Shown: piece by piece, positions 1-6,338 of the stretch
Position numbering within the stretch: the stretch's first letter is position 1
Layout of the letters: each line of letters opens with the position of its first letter
Assembly: GCA_037444025.1 (NCBI GenBank)
Contig: JBBINE010000017.1
Span: 1 to 17,084, forward strand
DNA length: 17,084 nucleotides
DNA from: JBBINE01 sp037444025
GTDB lineage: Bacteria > Patescibacteriota > Minisyncoccia > UBA6257 > HR35
Direction: 5' to 3'
Notes under the pieces: generated by a model
Told to the model about the DNA's origin: nothing
Databases searched by the model: none
The model's input: the letters and a program-made list of their open reading frames with translations, nothing else
Position numbers and translations under genes: made by a program

Positions 1-1
1 C

Positions 2-55
2 ACGCCCACTTTGCTGAAGGAAAAACTTGAGATTCTTGAGCAAAAGAAAGATTAA
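2..55 (+). CDS. C-terminal tail of an upstream gene (partial)
   Basis: An open frame entering from the left edge encodes the last 17 residues of a protein, TPTLLKEKLEILEQKKD, then TAA. The tail is charged and probably helical. Nothing in it identifies a family, and it could also be a chance open frame. The following 219 bases up to the first tRNA are extremely AT-rich, with no coding signal that I can defend. Confidence 0.4.
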   Translation, partial: TPTLLKEKLEILEQKKD

Positions 56-274
56 TTTTCAATATTACGGAAATTAAAGAAATTAAGATTGATAAAATAA
101 TAATATTATTTTTATTATTTTTCTTATTCATTTATTGTTTTCCTTATTCGTCTTGCTAATAATAGATAAGTTTTTTACTTTCTTAAAATTAACATATTCT
201 TATTATTTTATAATAATATTTTATAATTTATAATAATTTATACTTATAGAGAAATATAAAAAAGAAAAATAAAA

Positions 275-360
275 GCCGGGATGCTGGAATTTGGTAGACA
301 GCCATGGCTTAGGACCATGGGCCTAATTTGGGCGTGAGGGTTCGAGTCCCTCTCCCGGCA
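275..360 (+). tRNA. tRNA-Leu(UAG)
   Basis: The sequence folds as a class II tRNA of 86 nt. The 7-bp acceptor stem is GCCGGGA/TCCCGGC with discriminator A. The anticodon stem CATGG/CCATG encloses loop CTTAGGA (anticodon TAG, reading CUA leucine codons). There is a long variable arm and a T arm with the GGTTCGAGTCC signature. CCA is not encoded, so it must be added after transcription. It is followed within 75 nt by a second leucine tRNA. Confidence 0.95.
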
Positions 361-381
361 AATTTAAAAAAATTTCAGCTG

Positions 382-404
382 TTTAAATTTTTGTGTTAAA
401 ATAT
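382..404 (+). promoter_or_regulatory. extended -10 promoter for tRNA-Leu(UAA)
   Basis: TG (394-395), one base, then TAAAAT (397-402) form an extended -10 element. It lies about 30 bases ahead of the tRNA-Leu(UAA) 5' end. No good -35 hexamer is visible. The 23 bases 382-404 recur with two differences at 539-561, ahead of the ribosomal operon leader, which supports a functional promoter. The AT-rich repeat just upstream (about 360-368 with 382-390) could also act as a weak terminator for the preceding tRNA. Confidence 0.6.
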
Positions 405-432
405 TATATATTTAATTATAAAAATTAATGAA

Positions 433-517
433 GCCCGGGTGGCGGAATTGGTATACGCGGCAGACTTAAAATCTGCTGGGGTTAATCCCTGTGTGGGTTC
501 GAGTCCCACCCCGGGCA
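433..517 (+). tRNA. tRNA-Leu(UAA)
   Basis: An 85-nt class II tRNA. The acceptor stem is GCCCGGG/CCCGGGC with discriminator A. The anticodon stem GCAGA/TCTGC has loop CTTAAAA, giving anticodon TAA for UUA leucine codons, which should be a very common codon in such an AT-rich genome. A long variable arm and the GGTTCGAGTCC T-arm signature are present. CCA is not encoded. Confidence 0.95.
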
Positions 518-538
518 TTTTTAATTTATATATTTTTA

Positions 539-561
539 TTTAAAATTTTGTGTTATAATAT
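539..561 (+). promoter_or_regulatory. extended -10 promoter ahead of the rpmJ operon
   Basis: TG (551-552), T, then a perfect TATAAT (554-559) make an extended -10 element. The hexamer 17 bases upstream (531-536) is a poor -35. The 23-base block is nearly identical to the one ahead of tRNA-Leu(UAA). A transcript starting near 566 would read a small hairpin (GGTA/TACC, around 571-582), then a terminator-like hairpin at 605-630, and then enter rpmJ. Confidence 0.65.
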
Positions 562-604
562 AAAAGCAGGGTATAGTTACCTTATATATTTTTTAAGACT
601 TGAT

Positions 605-630
605 ATCTGAAAAATATTTTCAGATTTTTT
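605..630 (+). terminator. terminator-like hairpin in the rpmJ operon leader
   Basis: A perfect 9-bp stem (605-613 ATCTGAAAA with 617-625 TTTTCAGAT) and a 3-base loop are followed by a run of T (626-630, then more T after one A). It lies between the promoter at 551-559 and the rpmJ start at 690, so it would end a leader of about 65 nt. It could be an attenuator for the ribosomal operon or the terminator of a very short RNA. Confidence 0.55.
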
Positions 631-689
631 ATTTTGTTATTTTTATATTAAAAATTATGGTATTTTAAATTTTTAAAATTAAATATAAA

Positions 690-803
690 ATGAAAATTTC
701 AGCATCAATCAAAAAAAGATGTCAAAAATGTCGAATAATTAAAAGAGGAAAATACAGATATGTTATTTGTGAAAATCCTCGCCATAAACAAAGACAAGGA
801 TAA
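690..803 (+). CDS. rpmJ: 50S ribosomal protein bL36
   Basis: A 37-residue protein starting MKISASIKKRCQKCRIIKRG and ending in HKQRQG. It is the small zinc-ribbon protein of the large ribosomal subunit, with the expected ligands Cys11, Cys14, Cys27 and His32. Its length matches the family. The stop codon TAA overlaps the ATG of rpsM (TAATG), the classic rpmJ-rpsM order and a sign of translational coupling. No clear Shine-Dalgarno sequence precedes the ATG, only A-rich sequence. It is the first gene of the alpha operon here; infA, map and secY do not appear just upstream as they do in many bacteria. Confidence 0.95.
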   Translation: MKISASIKKRCQKCRIIKRGKYRYVICENPRHKQRQG

Positions 804-1195
804 TGGTTAGAATAATGGGAGTTGATTTAAATCCAGAAAAGAAAGTTATTTTTGCTTTGCCTAAAATTTATGGTGTGGGATTGTCTTTGGCAAGAATGAT
901 TTGTCAAAAAATAAACATTGATGGGTTGAAAAAAGTTAGAGAGTTAAGCGGGGAAGAAATTAATAAAATCGAAAAATATATAGAAGCTAATTTTAAAGTT
1001 GAAGGTGAACTTAGGAGAGAAATTCAAGCAAATATCAAAAGATTAATTGATATTCAGTCTTATAGAGGCATAAGACATACGAGAAAACTGCCAGTAAGAG
1101 GGCAAAGAACAAGAACCAATGCTCGTACCCGAAAAGGTCCAAGAAAAACAGTAGCTACCGGAGCTAGAAGAAAAGCTGGTGGCGGTAAGAGATAA
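803..1195 (+). CDS. rpsM: 30S ribosomal protein uS13
   Basis: This is a 130-residue uS13, the protein at the head of the small subunit that contacts the P-site tRNA and forms bridges to the large subunit. Visible family signatures are the helix-two-turn-helix YGVGLSLARMICQKINID, the motif SYRGIRHTRKLPVRGQRTRT and a very basic tail (ARTRKGPRKTVATGARRK). The start overlaps the rpmJ stop, and AAGGA inside the rpmJ tail may serve as ribosome binding site. An internal Met5 is a possible alternative start, but the overlap favours the first ATG. rpsK follows after 2 bases. Confidence 0.97.
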   Translation: MVRIMGVDLNPEKKVIFALPKIYGVGLSLARMICQKINIDGLKKVRELSGEEINKIEKYIEANFKVEGELRREIQANIKRLIDIQSYRGIRHTRKLPVRGQRTRTNARTRKGPRKTVATGARRKAGGGKR

Positions 1196-1197
1196 TT

Positions 1198-1626
1198 ATG
1201 GGAAAAACAAGAACTAAAATAGTAACTTCAGAAGAAGGAGGAATAGAGAAAAAAACAACTAAAGAAAAGAAAAAAAGGCATATTGGGGATGCAAAAATTT
1301 ATATTAATTCTAAATTTAATAACACTTTAATTAGTTTGACTGATGATAAAGGCAATGTTCTTGCTTGGTCTTCATCAGGACATGCTGGTTTGAAAAATAC
1401 TAAAAAAGGAACTCCCTTTGCTGGAACTAAAGCAATGGAAGTTCTATTGGAAAAAATTAAAAATTTTAGTATAGATAAAATGGAAGTTTATATTAAAGGA
1501 GTAGGTGCTGGCAGAGAGTCAGCTTTAAGAGTTTTATTTAGCAAAGATTTTAATATAACCAAGGTCGAAGATATTACTCCTATTCCTTTTGGCGGTCCTA
1601 CTAAACCTAAACCACGTAGAGTATAA
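1198..1626 (+). CDS. rpsK: 30S ribosomal protein uS11
   Basis: This is a 142-residue uS11, a platform protein of the small subunit near the mRNA exit site. After a basic N-terminal extension of about 25 residues rich in Lys and Glu, the conserved core begins (GDAKIYINSKFNNTLISLTD). It includes the signatures AWSSSGHAGLKNTKKGTPFA and IKGVGAGRESALR, and it ends with the family tail TPIPFGGPTKPKPRRV. Order and spacing are those of the alpha operon: 2 bases after rpsM and 2 bases before rpsD. Confidence 0.97.
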   Translation: MGKTRTKIVTSEEGGIEKKTTKEKKKRHIGDAKIYINSKFNNTLISLTDDKGNVLAWSSSGHAGLKNTKKGTPFAGTKAMEVLLEKIKNFSIDKMEVYIKGVGAGRESALRVLFSKDFNITKVEDITPIPFGGPTKPKPRRV

Positions 1627-1628
1627 AA

Positions 1629-2246
1629 ATGATCATTGGTCCTAAAGAAAAATATTGTCGAAGGTTTGGGGTTAAGGTTTTGTTCAACGAAAGATGTGCT
1701 TCGGGAAAATGTGGATTAGCTAGAAAAAGAACAAGACCGGGAGTTCATGGTAGAAAGGTTAGATCTTTGTCTTTATATGGAAGACAATTGTTAGAAAAAC
1801 AGAGACTTAAAATTTCTTACTTAATAAATGAAAAGAAAATGAAAAATTATATCGAGAAAGCCAAAAAATCAAAAAAACCATTAAATGAAGCCTTAATAGA
1901 AATTTTAGAAAGAAGATTAGACAACGTTATTTGGAGAGCTGGTTATACTCCAAATAAACTTACTGCTCGACAATTAGTAAGTCATGGTCATTTTCTGCTT
2001 AATAGTAAAAGAGTTAAGACTCCATCTTACTTAGTTAAAGAAGGAGATATTATAGAAATCAGACCTCAAAGTAAAAAGATAAAACCCTTTTCTGATTTAG
2101 TTCAAAGATTAAAATTTTACACTCCTCCTTCTTGGTTATCTATTGACAATAATAATTTTTCCACTAAAGTTTTAAGATTACCATTAGCTTCTGAAATTCA
2201 ACACAATTTTGATTTAAGTTTAGTTATTGACTTTTATAGTCGATAA
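1629..2246 (+). CDS. rpsD: 30S ribosomal protein uS4
   Basis: A 205-residue primary 16S rRNA-binding protein that starts small-subunit assembly; in many bacteria it also represses this operon. The N-terminal domain carries Cys10, Cys23 and Cys28 followed by LARKRTRPGVHGRK, which resembles the zinc-type S4 but with one of the four usual cysteines replaced (Glu7 by my alignment). The S4 RNA-binding domain follows at about residues 92-155, with RRLDNVIWRAGY and ARQLVSHGHFLLN. The tail IQHNFDLSLVIDFYSR matches the family. No strong ribosome binding site is visible. rpoA follows after 20 bases. Confidence 0.97.
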   Translation: MIIGPKEKYCRRFGVKVLFNERCASGKCGLARKRTRPGVHGRKVRSLSLYGRQLLEKQRLKISYLINEKKMKNYIEKAKKSKKPLNEALIEILERRLDNVIWRAGYTPNKLTARQLVSHGHFLLNSKRVKTPSYLVKEGDIIEIRPQSKKIKPFSDLVQRLKFYTPPSWLSIDNNNFSTKVLRLPLASEIQHNFDLSLVIDFYSR

Positions 2247-2266
2247 GTAAAGAATGATTTTTAATA

Positions 2267-2953
2267 ATGATTATTAATGATTTATTAACTCCGGAAAAAT
2301 TAAAAGTAGTTTTTTCTGAAGGAAATAAGGAAGTATTTGAAGTTTCTCCTTTATTTCCGGGTTATGGTATTACCTTGGGTAATGCTCTAAGAAGAGTTTT
2401 ACTTTCATCCTTAGTTGGAGCAGCTATTACTAAAGTAAAAATCAATGGAGTTTTACATGAATTTTCTACTATTCCAGGAGTATTTGAAGATGTCTTAGAT
2501 ATAAGTCTTAATTTAAAAAAAGTAAGAATTGATATGGATTTAGATGGTCCTGTAGAGGTTAAATTAGAGGCAAAAGGAAAAGGGGAAGTAAAAGCTAAAG
2601 ATATTAAAACTCCAGCGGGTGTTTCAATAGTTACTCCAGAACTTCTTATAGCTACTATTACTTCTAACGAGACAGAATTAAACATGATTCTAACCATAGA
2701 AAAGGGAAGAGGATTTTCTTTGGCTGAGCAAAGAATGAAAGAAAAAGCAGTAGCAGGAGAAATCTATTTAGATGCTCTTTTTTCTCCGGTAGTTAATGCT
2801 GTTTACGAGGTAGAGAATATTAGATACAAAGATAGAACTGATTATAACTTATTAAGATTAACAATCGAGACTGATGGAACTAAAAAACCAATAGAAGCAT
2901 TACACGAAGCAGCCCAGATATTGGTAGAGCAAATTAATGTTTTTTTAAGTTAG
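2267..2953 (+). CDS. rpoA: RNA polymerase alpha subunit lacking the C-terminal domain
   Basis: A 228-residue alpha subunit. The two alpha chains dimerise and nucleate assembly of beta and beta-prime. The N-terminal domain is complete: FSEGNKEVFEVSPLFPGYGITLGNALRRVLLSS, the GVLHEFSTIPGVFEDV segment, the insert domain around residues 50-170, and the closing helix EALHEAAQILVEQINVFL. The protein stops there. Typical alpha subunits run to about 310-330 residues with a linker and a C-terminal domain that binds UP elements and activators, and that part is absent. The downstream DNA goes straight to rplQ in 29 bases without a leftover frame, so this looks like a true short form and not a frameshift. 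The CTD could exist as a separate gene elsewhere. Confidence 0.95.
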   Translation: MIINDLLTPEKLKVVFSEGNKEVFEVSPLFPGYGITLGNALRRVLLSSLVGAAITKVKINGVLHEFSTIPGVFEDVLDISLNLKKVRIDMDLDGPVEVKLEAKGKGEVKAKDIKTPAGVSIVTPELLIATITSNETELNMILTIEKGRGFSLAEQRMKEKAVAGEIYLDALFSPVVNAVYEVENIRYKDRTDYNLLRLTIETDGTKKPIEALHEAAQILVEQINVFLS

Positions 2954-2982
2954 ATTAATATTTAAAAATTACATATTAAAAA

Positions 2983-3318
2983 ATGAAGAAAAAATTTCAT
3001 CGCAAGAAAGATCAAAGAAAGGCATTGTTAAAGATATTAGCTCATAATCTTATTATTAATGGCAGGATAAAAACAACTCATGAAAGAGCTAAATATTTAA
3101 GAAGTTTTGTAGAAAGATTGATATCTAAAGCAAAAAAGCAAGATCTGTCTTCTTTAAGATATTTATTGAAAAGATTATCTAAAAAATCTGCTTATAAGTT
3201 ATTTTATGAAGTTGCTGTAAAATATAAAGACAGGAATGGTGGTTATTTAAGAATAATAAAATTACCTATAAGAAGAGTTAAAGATAATGCTAAAATTTCT
3301 TTAATAGAATTCGTTTAA
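2983..3318 (+). CDS. rplQ: 50S ribosomal protein bL17
   Basis: This is a 111-residue bL17, near the peptide exit tunnel of the large subunit. Signatures are the RKKDQRKALLKILAHNLIINGRIKTT start, the helix ERAKYLRSFVERLISKAKK, and DRNGGYLRIIKLPIRRVKDNAKISLIEFV at the end. The length is usual for the minimal form without C-terminal extension. It sits directly behind rpoA as in most bacteria, and the ATG is preceded only by A-rich sequence. Confidence 0.96.
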   Translation: MKKKFHRKKDQRKALLKILAHNLIINGRIKTTHERAKYLRSFVERLISKAKKQDLSSLRYLLKRLSKKSAYKLFYEVAVKYKDRNGGYLRIIKLPIRRVKDNAKISLIEFV

Positions 3319-3325
3319 CTATAAG

Positions 3326-3553
3326 ATGTTAGTTATTAGATTTCAAAAAATAGGTAAAAAAAATCAAAAAATTTTTAGATTAGTATTACAAGAAAGAAGA
3401 TCAAAATTGAACGGAAAGATAATTAAAAAATTGGGGTGGTGGAATCCTTATTCTAAAGAAGGTGATTTTGATCTGGATTTAATAAGATTTTATCTTCAAA
3501 ACGGTGCTCAAATTTCCGAGACAGCAAAAAATATTTTAAAAAAAAGACTATAG
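3326..3553 (+). CDS. rpsP: 30S ribosomal protein bS16
   Basis: A 75-residue assembly protein of the small subunit. It shows the family pattern: MLVIRFQKIGKKNQKIFRLVLQERR, then LGWWNPYSKEG (the usual LGxYdP box, here with Trp), and the final helix AQISETAKNILKKRL. It starts 7 bases after rplQ. In many bacteria rpsP heads the rimM-trmD-rplS cluster; here it extends the alpha operon and its stop codon is directly followed by the ATG of the peptidase gene. Confidence 0.95.
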   Translation: MLVIRFQKIGKKNQKIFRLVLQERRSKLNGKIIKKLGWWNPYSKEGDFDLDLIRFYLQNGAQISETAKNILKKRL

Positions 3554-4843
3554 ATGAATCCTCAAATACTTTTTGGACCCAAGAAACTCAAAGTCTTACT
3601 TTGTCCTCAAGAAGAAAGTTTAACTACTAGTGTTGTTTTTTTAGTTAAAGCAGGAACTGACTATGAAACAAAAAAGTTAAACGGAATTTCTCACCTTATA
3701 GAACATCTTTATTTTAAAGGAAGCAAAAATTTCCCTTCTCCTAAAATTTTAATGCAAAGTATAGATAAAATTGGTGGCACTTTTAACGCCTTTACTTCTC
3801 ATGAATATACTGGTTTTTATATTAAAATTCTTCCTGAATATACAGAAGAAGCCATAAATATCTTAAGTGATATAATTCTTTTTCCAGTATTTCCAGAAGA
3901 AGAGATCAAAAAAGAGAAAAAGGTTATTTTGGAAGAAATAAACTTAAATCAAGATTTACCGAGTCAACTAGTGGTTGATTTGGGAATTAACTTGACCTTT
4001 GGTGATCAACCTGCGGGGTGGTCAATTTTAGGTAATAAAAAAAATATTATAAATATTAAAAGGAAAGATATTATTAATTATGTAAAGTTAAATTATTCTT
4101 CTAGAAATAGTTTATTAATAATTGGTGGAAAAATATTCAATAAAAATAAAATTTTAAGAGTTATTAATCAAAAATTTGCTCACTATAATTCTAAAACAGT
4201 AAAGCCGGCTATAAAATTTAAAAAACAAAAACCAAAAATTAAAGAGAAAATTTATTGTCGACCAGAAGTTAATCAAGCTCATATTTTTCTGTCTTTTCCT
4301 ATGGAAGGATTTTCATCTTTAAAAGATGAGAGATACTCTTTAGGTATTGTTTCGGCTATTTTAGGAGAAAAAGCTAGCTCTCGTCTTTGGTTAAGAATAA
4401 GAGAGGATCTCGGGGCAGCTTATTATATCAGAAGTGCTTTTTGGGATTATTCTAACAGAAGTTTGCTTTCTGTTCATGCCGGTCTTGATTTTAAAAGATT
4501 TGATTTTCTGATAGAAGAGATACTAAGAGAAATTTATAAATTAAAAAAAGAAAAAATCGAAAAAGAGGAGATTGAAAATAGTAAGATTGTTTTAAAGAGT
4601 TCTCTCCTTATGAGTTTAGAAGATAGTTTAGCTGTTTCTTTGTTTTATGGTAAACAATTACTGTTGGAGAAAAATTTTTTAACTATCAAAGAAGCGGTAA
4701 AAAAAATTAATATCTTGACTCATAATGATATTGTTGAAGCTATAAAGAAATACTTAAAATTTAACGATATTAAACTAGCAGCTATTTTACCCTCTAAAAC
4801 CAAAATTAAACTTTCTTCAATTTTAAAAAAAGTGATAAAATAA
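3554..4843 (+). CDS. M16 family zinc metallopeptidase
   Basis: A 429-residue member of the pitrilysin/processing-peptidase family (M16), related to bacterial PqqL/YmxG-type proteases. The inverted zinc motif HxxEH is present as HLIEH (His47, Glu50, His51), with the distal ligand Glu127 in KVILEEIN at the usual spacing of about 76 residues. The second half has the companion fold without a zinc site and carries the substrate-binding Arg/Tyr region at about residues 280-292 (RIREDLGAAYYIRS). No signal peptide is evident, so it is likely cytoplasmic. The ATG follows the rpsP stop without a gap, suggesting coupled translation. The natural substrate cannot be inferred. Confidence 0.9.
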   Translation: MNPQILFGPKKLKVLLCPQEESLTTSVVFLVKAGTDYETKKLNGISHLIEHLYFKGSKNFPSPKILMQSIDKIGGTFNAFTSHEYTGFYIKILPEYTEEAINILSDIILFPVFPEEEIKKEKKVILEEINLNQDLPSQLVVDLGINLTFGDQPAGWSILGNKKNIINIKRKDIINYVKLNYSSRNSLLIIGGKIFNKNKILRVINQKFAHYNSKTVKPAIKFKKQKPKIKEKIYCRPEVNQAHIFLSFPMEGFSSLKDERYSLGIVSAILGEKASSRLWLRIREDLGAAYYIRSAFWDYSNRSLLSVHAGLDFKRFDFLIEEILREIYKLKKEKIEKEEIENSKIVLKSSLLMSLEDSLAVSLFYGKQLLLEKNFLTIKEAVKKINILTHNDIVEAIKKYLKFNDIKLAAILPSKTKIKLSSILKKVIK

Positions 4844-4850
4844 TTTGAAA

Positions 4851-5849
4851 ATGGAACTAAGACTTAATAAAATAATAGCTTTTTGGCTTTTCCCGCTCCT
4901 TTTATTAGGAATTTGGCAATCTAGAGGTATTATTTTTCCTTTTATCACAGGTGTTTTTTTAGGATTTGCTATTCAAACCATTGCTCTGTTTGTTTCTTAT
5001 AAAACAAGAATAAATTATTACTTTAATGTTTTGGTTATATATCTAGCTTTGATTTTTATAATTTCTTTAGGGATTTATTTAGCTATCAATGTTTTTATTG
5101 AGCAACTACCATCTTTATGGAATAAAATTTTTCCCTATATAAAAAATTTCCCTATCAAAGAATTTAAAGTTGATAAAGATTTACAAAAATTTATTTTGAA
5201 CCTAGGATCATCTTATCTTAATTCAGTTTTTCCGCTTATGCAAAAAATTTTTAATGGCTTATTTTATATTATTTTTATTTTAATAGTTTCTTTATATACA
5301 GCTTTAAGCAAAAATATCTCTGATAAAATTGCTTTCTTCTTTAAAGAAGACAAAAGAGAAGAATATATAAAAATTTTTCTCAAGATTAAAAGAAAAATTT
5401 CTTTTTGGTTTTTTGGCCAAATAATTTTAATGATTACCGTAGGATTGCTTACCTATATTTTTATGTTGGTTTTAAAAATTCCTTATGCTTCTTTAATAGC
5501 TTTAACTTCTGGGATATTGGAGATTATTCCTATTTTGGGACCAATTATTTCTTTGCTTATTGCTTCAACTATTACTTTAGTAGAAAAACAAGAGATGATT
5601 TTTTTAGTTATAGGCTCTTTTATTTTAATTCAACAAGTGGAAAATCATTTTTTAGTTCCACTGATCATGAAGAAAGCTACAGATATTAATCCTTTGTTTG
5701 TTATTTTAGGAGTTCTTATAGGTGGTCAAATTGGAGGAATTTTGGGTATAATTATAATACTTCCTTTAATGGGAGTTATAATAGAAATTTTTAATTTTTA
5801 TTTTTATAATAAGAATTATGATCCGGGGTCGTCTAATACTAAGTCATAG
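4851..5849 (+). CDS. AI-2E family / PerM-like membrane protein
   Basis: A protein of about 332 residues with seven to eight hydrophobic segments arranged as in the AI-2E transporter (PerM/YdiK, UPF0118) family. Two or three membrane segments at the N-terminus are followed by a soluble stretch (about residues 85-125), then a dense C-terminal membrane block. That block contains the family-typical ISFWFFGQ segment, the GILEIIPILGPIISLL motif and IQQVENHFLVPLIMKK. Members export varied small molecules or ions, and the substrate here is unknown. A TTG start at 4845 is possible, but the ATG at 4851 is preferred. It sits 7 bases behind the M16 peptidase, probably in the same transcript. Confidence 0.85.
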   Translation: MELRLNKIIAFWLFPLLLLGIWQSRGIIFPFITGVFLGFAIQTIALFVSYKTRINYYFNVLVIYLALIFIISLGIYLAINVFIEQLPSLWNKIFPYIKNFPIKEFKVDKDLQKFILNLGSSYLNSVFPLMQKIFNGLFYIIFILIVSLYTALSKNISDKIAFFFKEDKREEYIKIFLKIKRKISFWFFGQIILMITVGLLTYIFMLVLKIPYASLIALTSGILEIIPILGPIISLLIASTITLVEKQEMIFLVIGSFILIQQVENHFLVPLIMKKATDINPLFVILGVLIGGQIGGILGIIIILPLMGVIIEIFNFYFYNKNYDPGSSNTKS

Positions 5850-5900
5850 AGTTTTGGATTTTAACTTTATATTTTAAATCCAGGTTCCAGAAATTAAAAG

Positions 5901-6095
5901 ATGACATGTTATTTTTGTTCACAAAATAGTAAAGAGATAGATTTTAAAGATATTGAAATATTAAAAAAGTTTTTGTCTGCTGCTTATAAAATAAAATCAA
6001 GGAAAAATACAGGACTATGCTCAAGACACCAAAGAAAACTATCCCGGGCTATAAAATTGGCTAGACAAATGGCTCTGTTGCCTTATTTACCATAA
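5901..6095 (+). CDS. rpsR: 30S ribosomal protein bS18
   Basis: A 64-residue platform protein of the small subunit. The family pattern is clear: CYFCSQNSKEIDFKDIEILK, then RKNTGLCSRHQRKLSRAIKLAR and the end QMALLPYLP. Cys3/Cys6 and Cys40/His43 form a possible zinc site, as in zinc-type bS18. The usual partners rpsF and ssb are not adjacent. An imperfect hairpin (GGATTT with AAATCC, about 5854-5882) lies in the 51-base leader, and its role is unknown. Confidence 0.95.
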   Translation: MTCYFCSQNSKEIDFKDIEILKKFLSAAYKIKSRKNTGLCSRHQRKLSRAIKLARQMALLPYLP

Positions 6096-6115
6096 TTCTT
6101 ATTTTTTAAATAAAG

Positions 6116-6124
6116 TGGTATAAT
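6116..6124 (+). promoter_or_regulatory. extended -10 promoter
   Basis: TG, G, then TATAAT (6119-6124) make a perfect extended -10. A weak -35 (TTCTTA, 6096-6101) lies exactly 17 bases upstream. It begins right after rpsR and points to a transcript starting near 6131, which reads the hairpin RNA candidate and then tRNA-Lys. Confidence 0.65.
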
Positions 6125-6130
6125 ATTTAT

Positions 6131-6192
6131 ATGACTGGGATGTGTAGGAAAAATTGATGGCTCCATTCCAACCAGGGGGGCAAAAGCCCCCC
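6131..6192 (+). ncRNA. candidate small structured RNA or tRNA-Lys leader
   Basis: No coding frame fits here. The stretch begins about 7 bases after a perfect extended -10. A first stem can form between TGGGATG (6136-6142) and CATTCCA (6163-6169 region), enclosing a loop with GGA/TCC. A perfect 7-bp G+C hairpin with an AAAA loop ends it at 6192. I recognise no known RNA family. It may be a free small RNA, a cis-acting leader of tRNA-Lys, or the remnant of another tRNA gene. Confidence 0.35.
6175..6192 (+). terminator. GC-rich hairpin, possible terminator
   Basis: A perfect hairpin GGGGGGC-AAAA-GCCCCCC stands out in very AT-rich surroundings. The T-rich stretch that would complete an intrinsic terminator begins some bases later (T run 6205-6211), so termination may be inefficient. 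It sits between the promoter at 6116-6124 and tRNA-Lys at 6237. Confidence 0.5.
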
Positions 6193-6236
6193 AATTATTT
6201 AAAAATTTTTTAATTTCTATTAAAATAATATCAACG

Positions 6237-6309
6237 GCCCCCATAGCTCAATTGGTAGAGCAACGGCCTTTTAAGCCGGTGGTTGGAGGTTCGAGTCCTC
6301 CTGGGGGCA
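6237..6309 (+). tRNA. tRNA-Lys(UUU)
   Basis: A 73-nt tRNA with acceptor stem GCCCCCA/TGGGGGC and discriminator A, D arm GCTC/GAGC and anticodon loop CTTTTAA (anticodon TTT). The T arm is GGAGG-TTCGAGT-CCTCC. The anticodon stem has one mismatched outer pair (A27 opposite G43). CCA is not encoded. A decayed relative of this gene lies about 1.2 kb downstream at 7503-7582. Confidence 0.95.
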
Positions 6310-6338
6310 AACTTTCTACAAGATGTTTATTGAAAAAT

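Noticed and set aside
2362..2697. Open frame of 111 codons on the minus strand within rpoA
   Set aside because: It lies wholly inside a certain plus-strand gene and shows no family motif; it is a shadow of the alpha subunit codons.
5405..5689. Open frame of 94 codons in another frame of the PerM-like gene
   Set aside because: Its composition is rich in Phe, Tyr and Ser, as expected from out-of-frame reading of a hydrophobic protein, and it is contained in that gene.
6131..6192. Fluoride riboswitch or other known riboswitch
   Set aside because: A TGATGGCTCC segment looked suggestive, but the required pseudoknot and the remaining conserved blocks are not visible, and no fluoride exporter gene follows.
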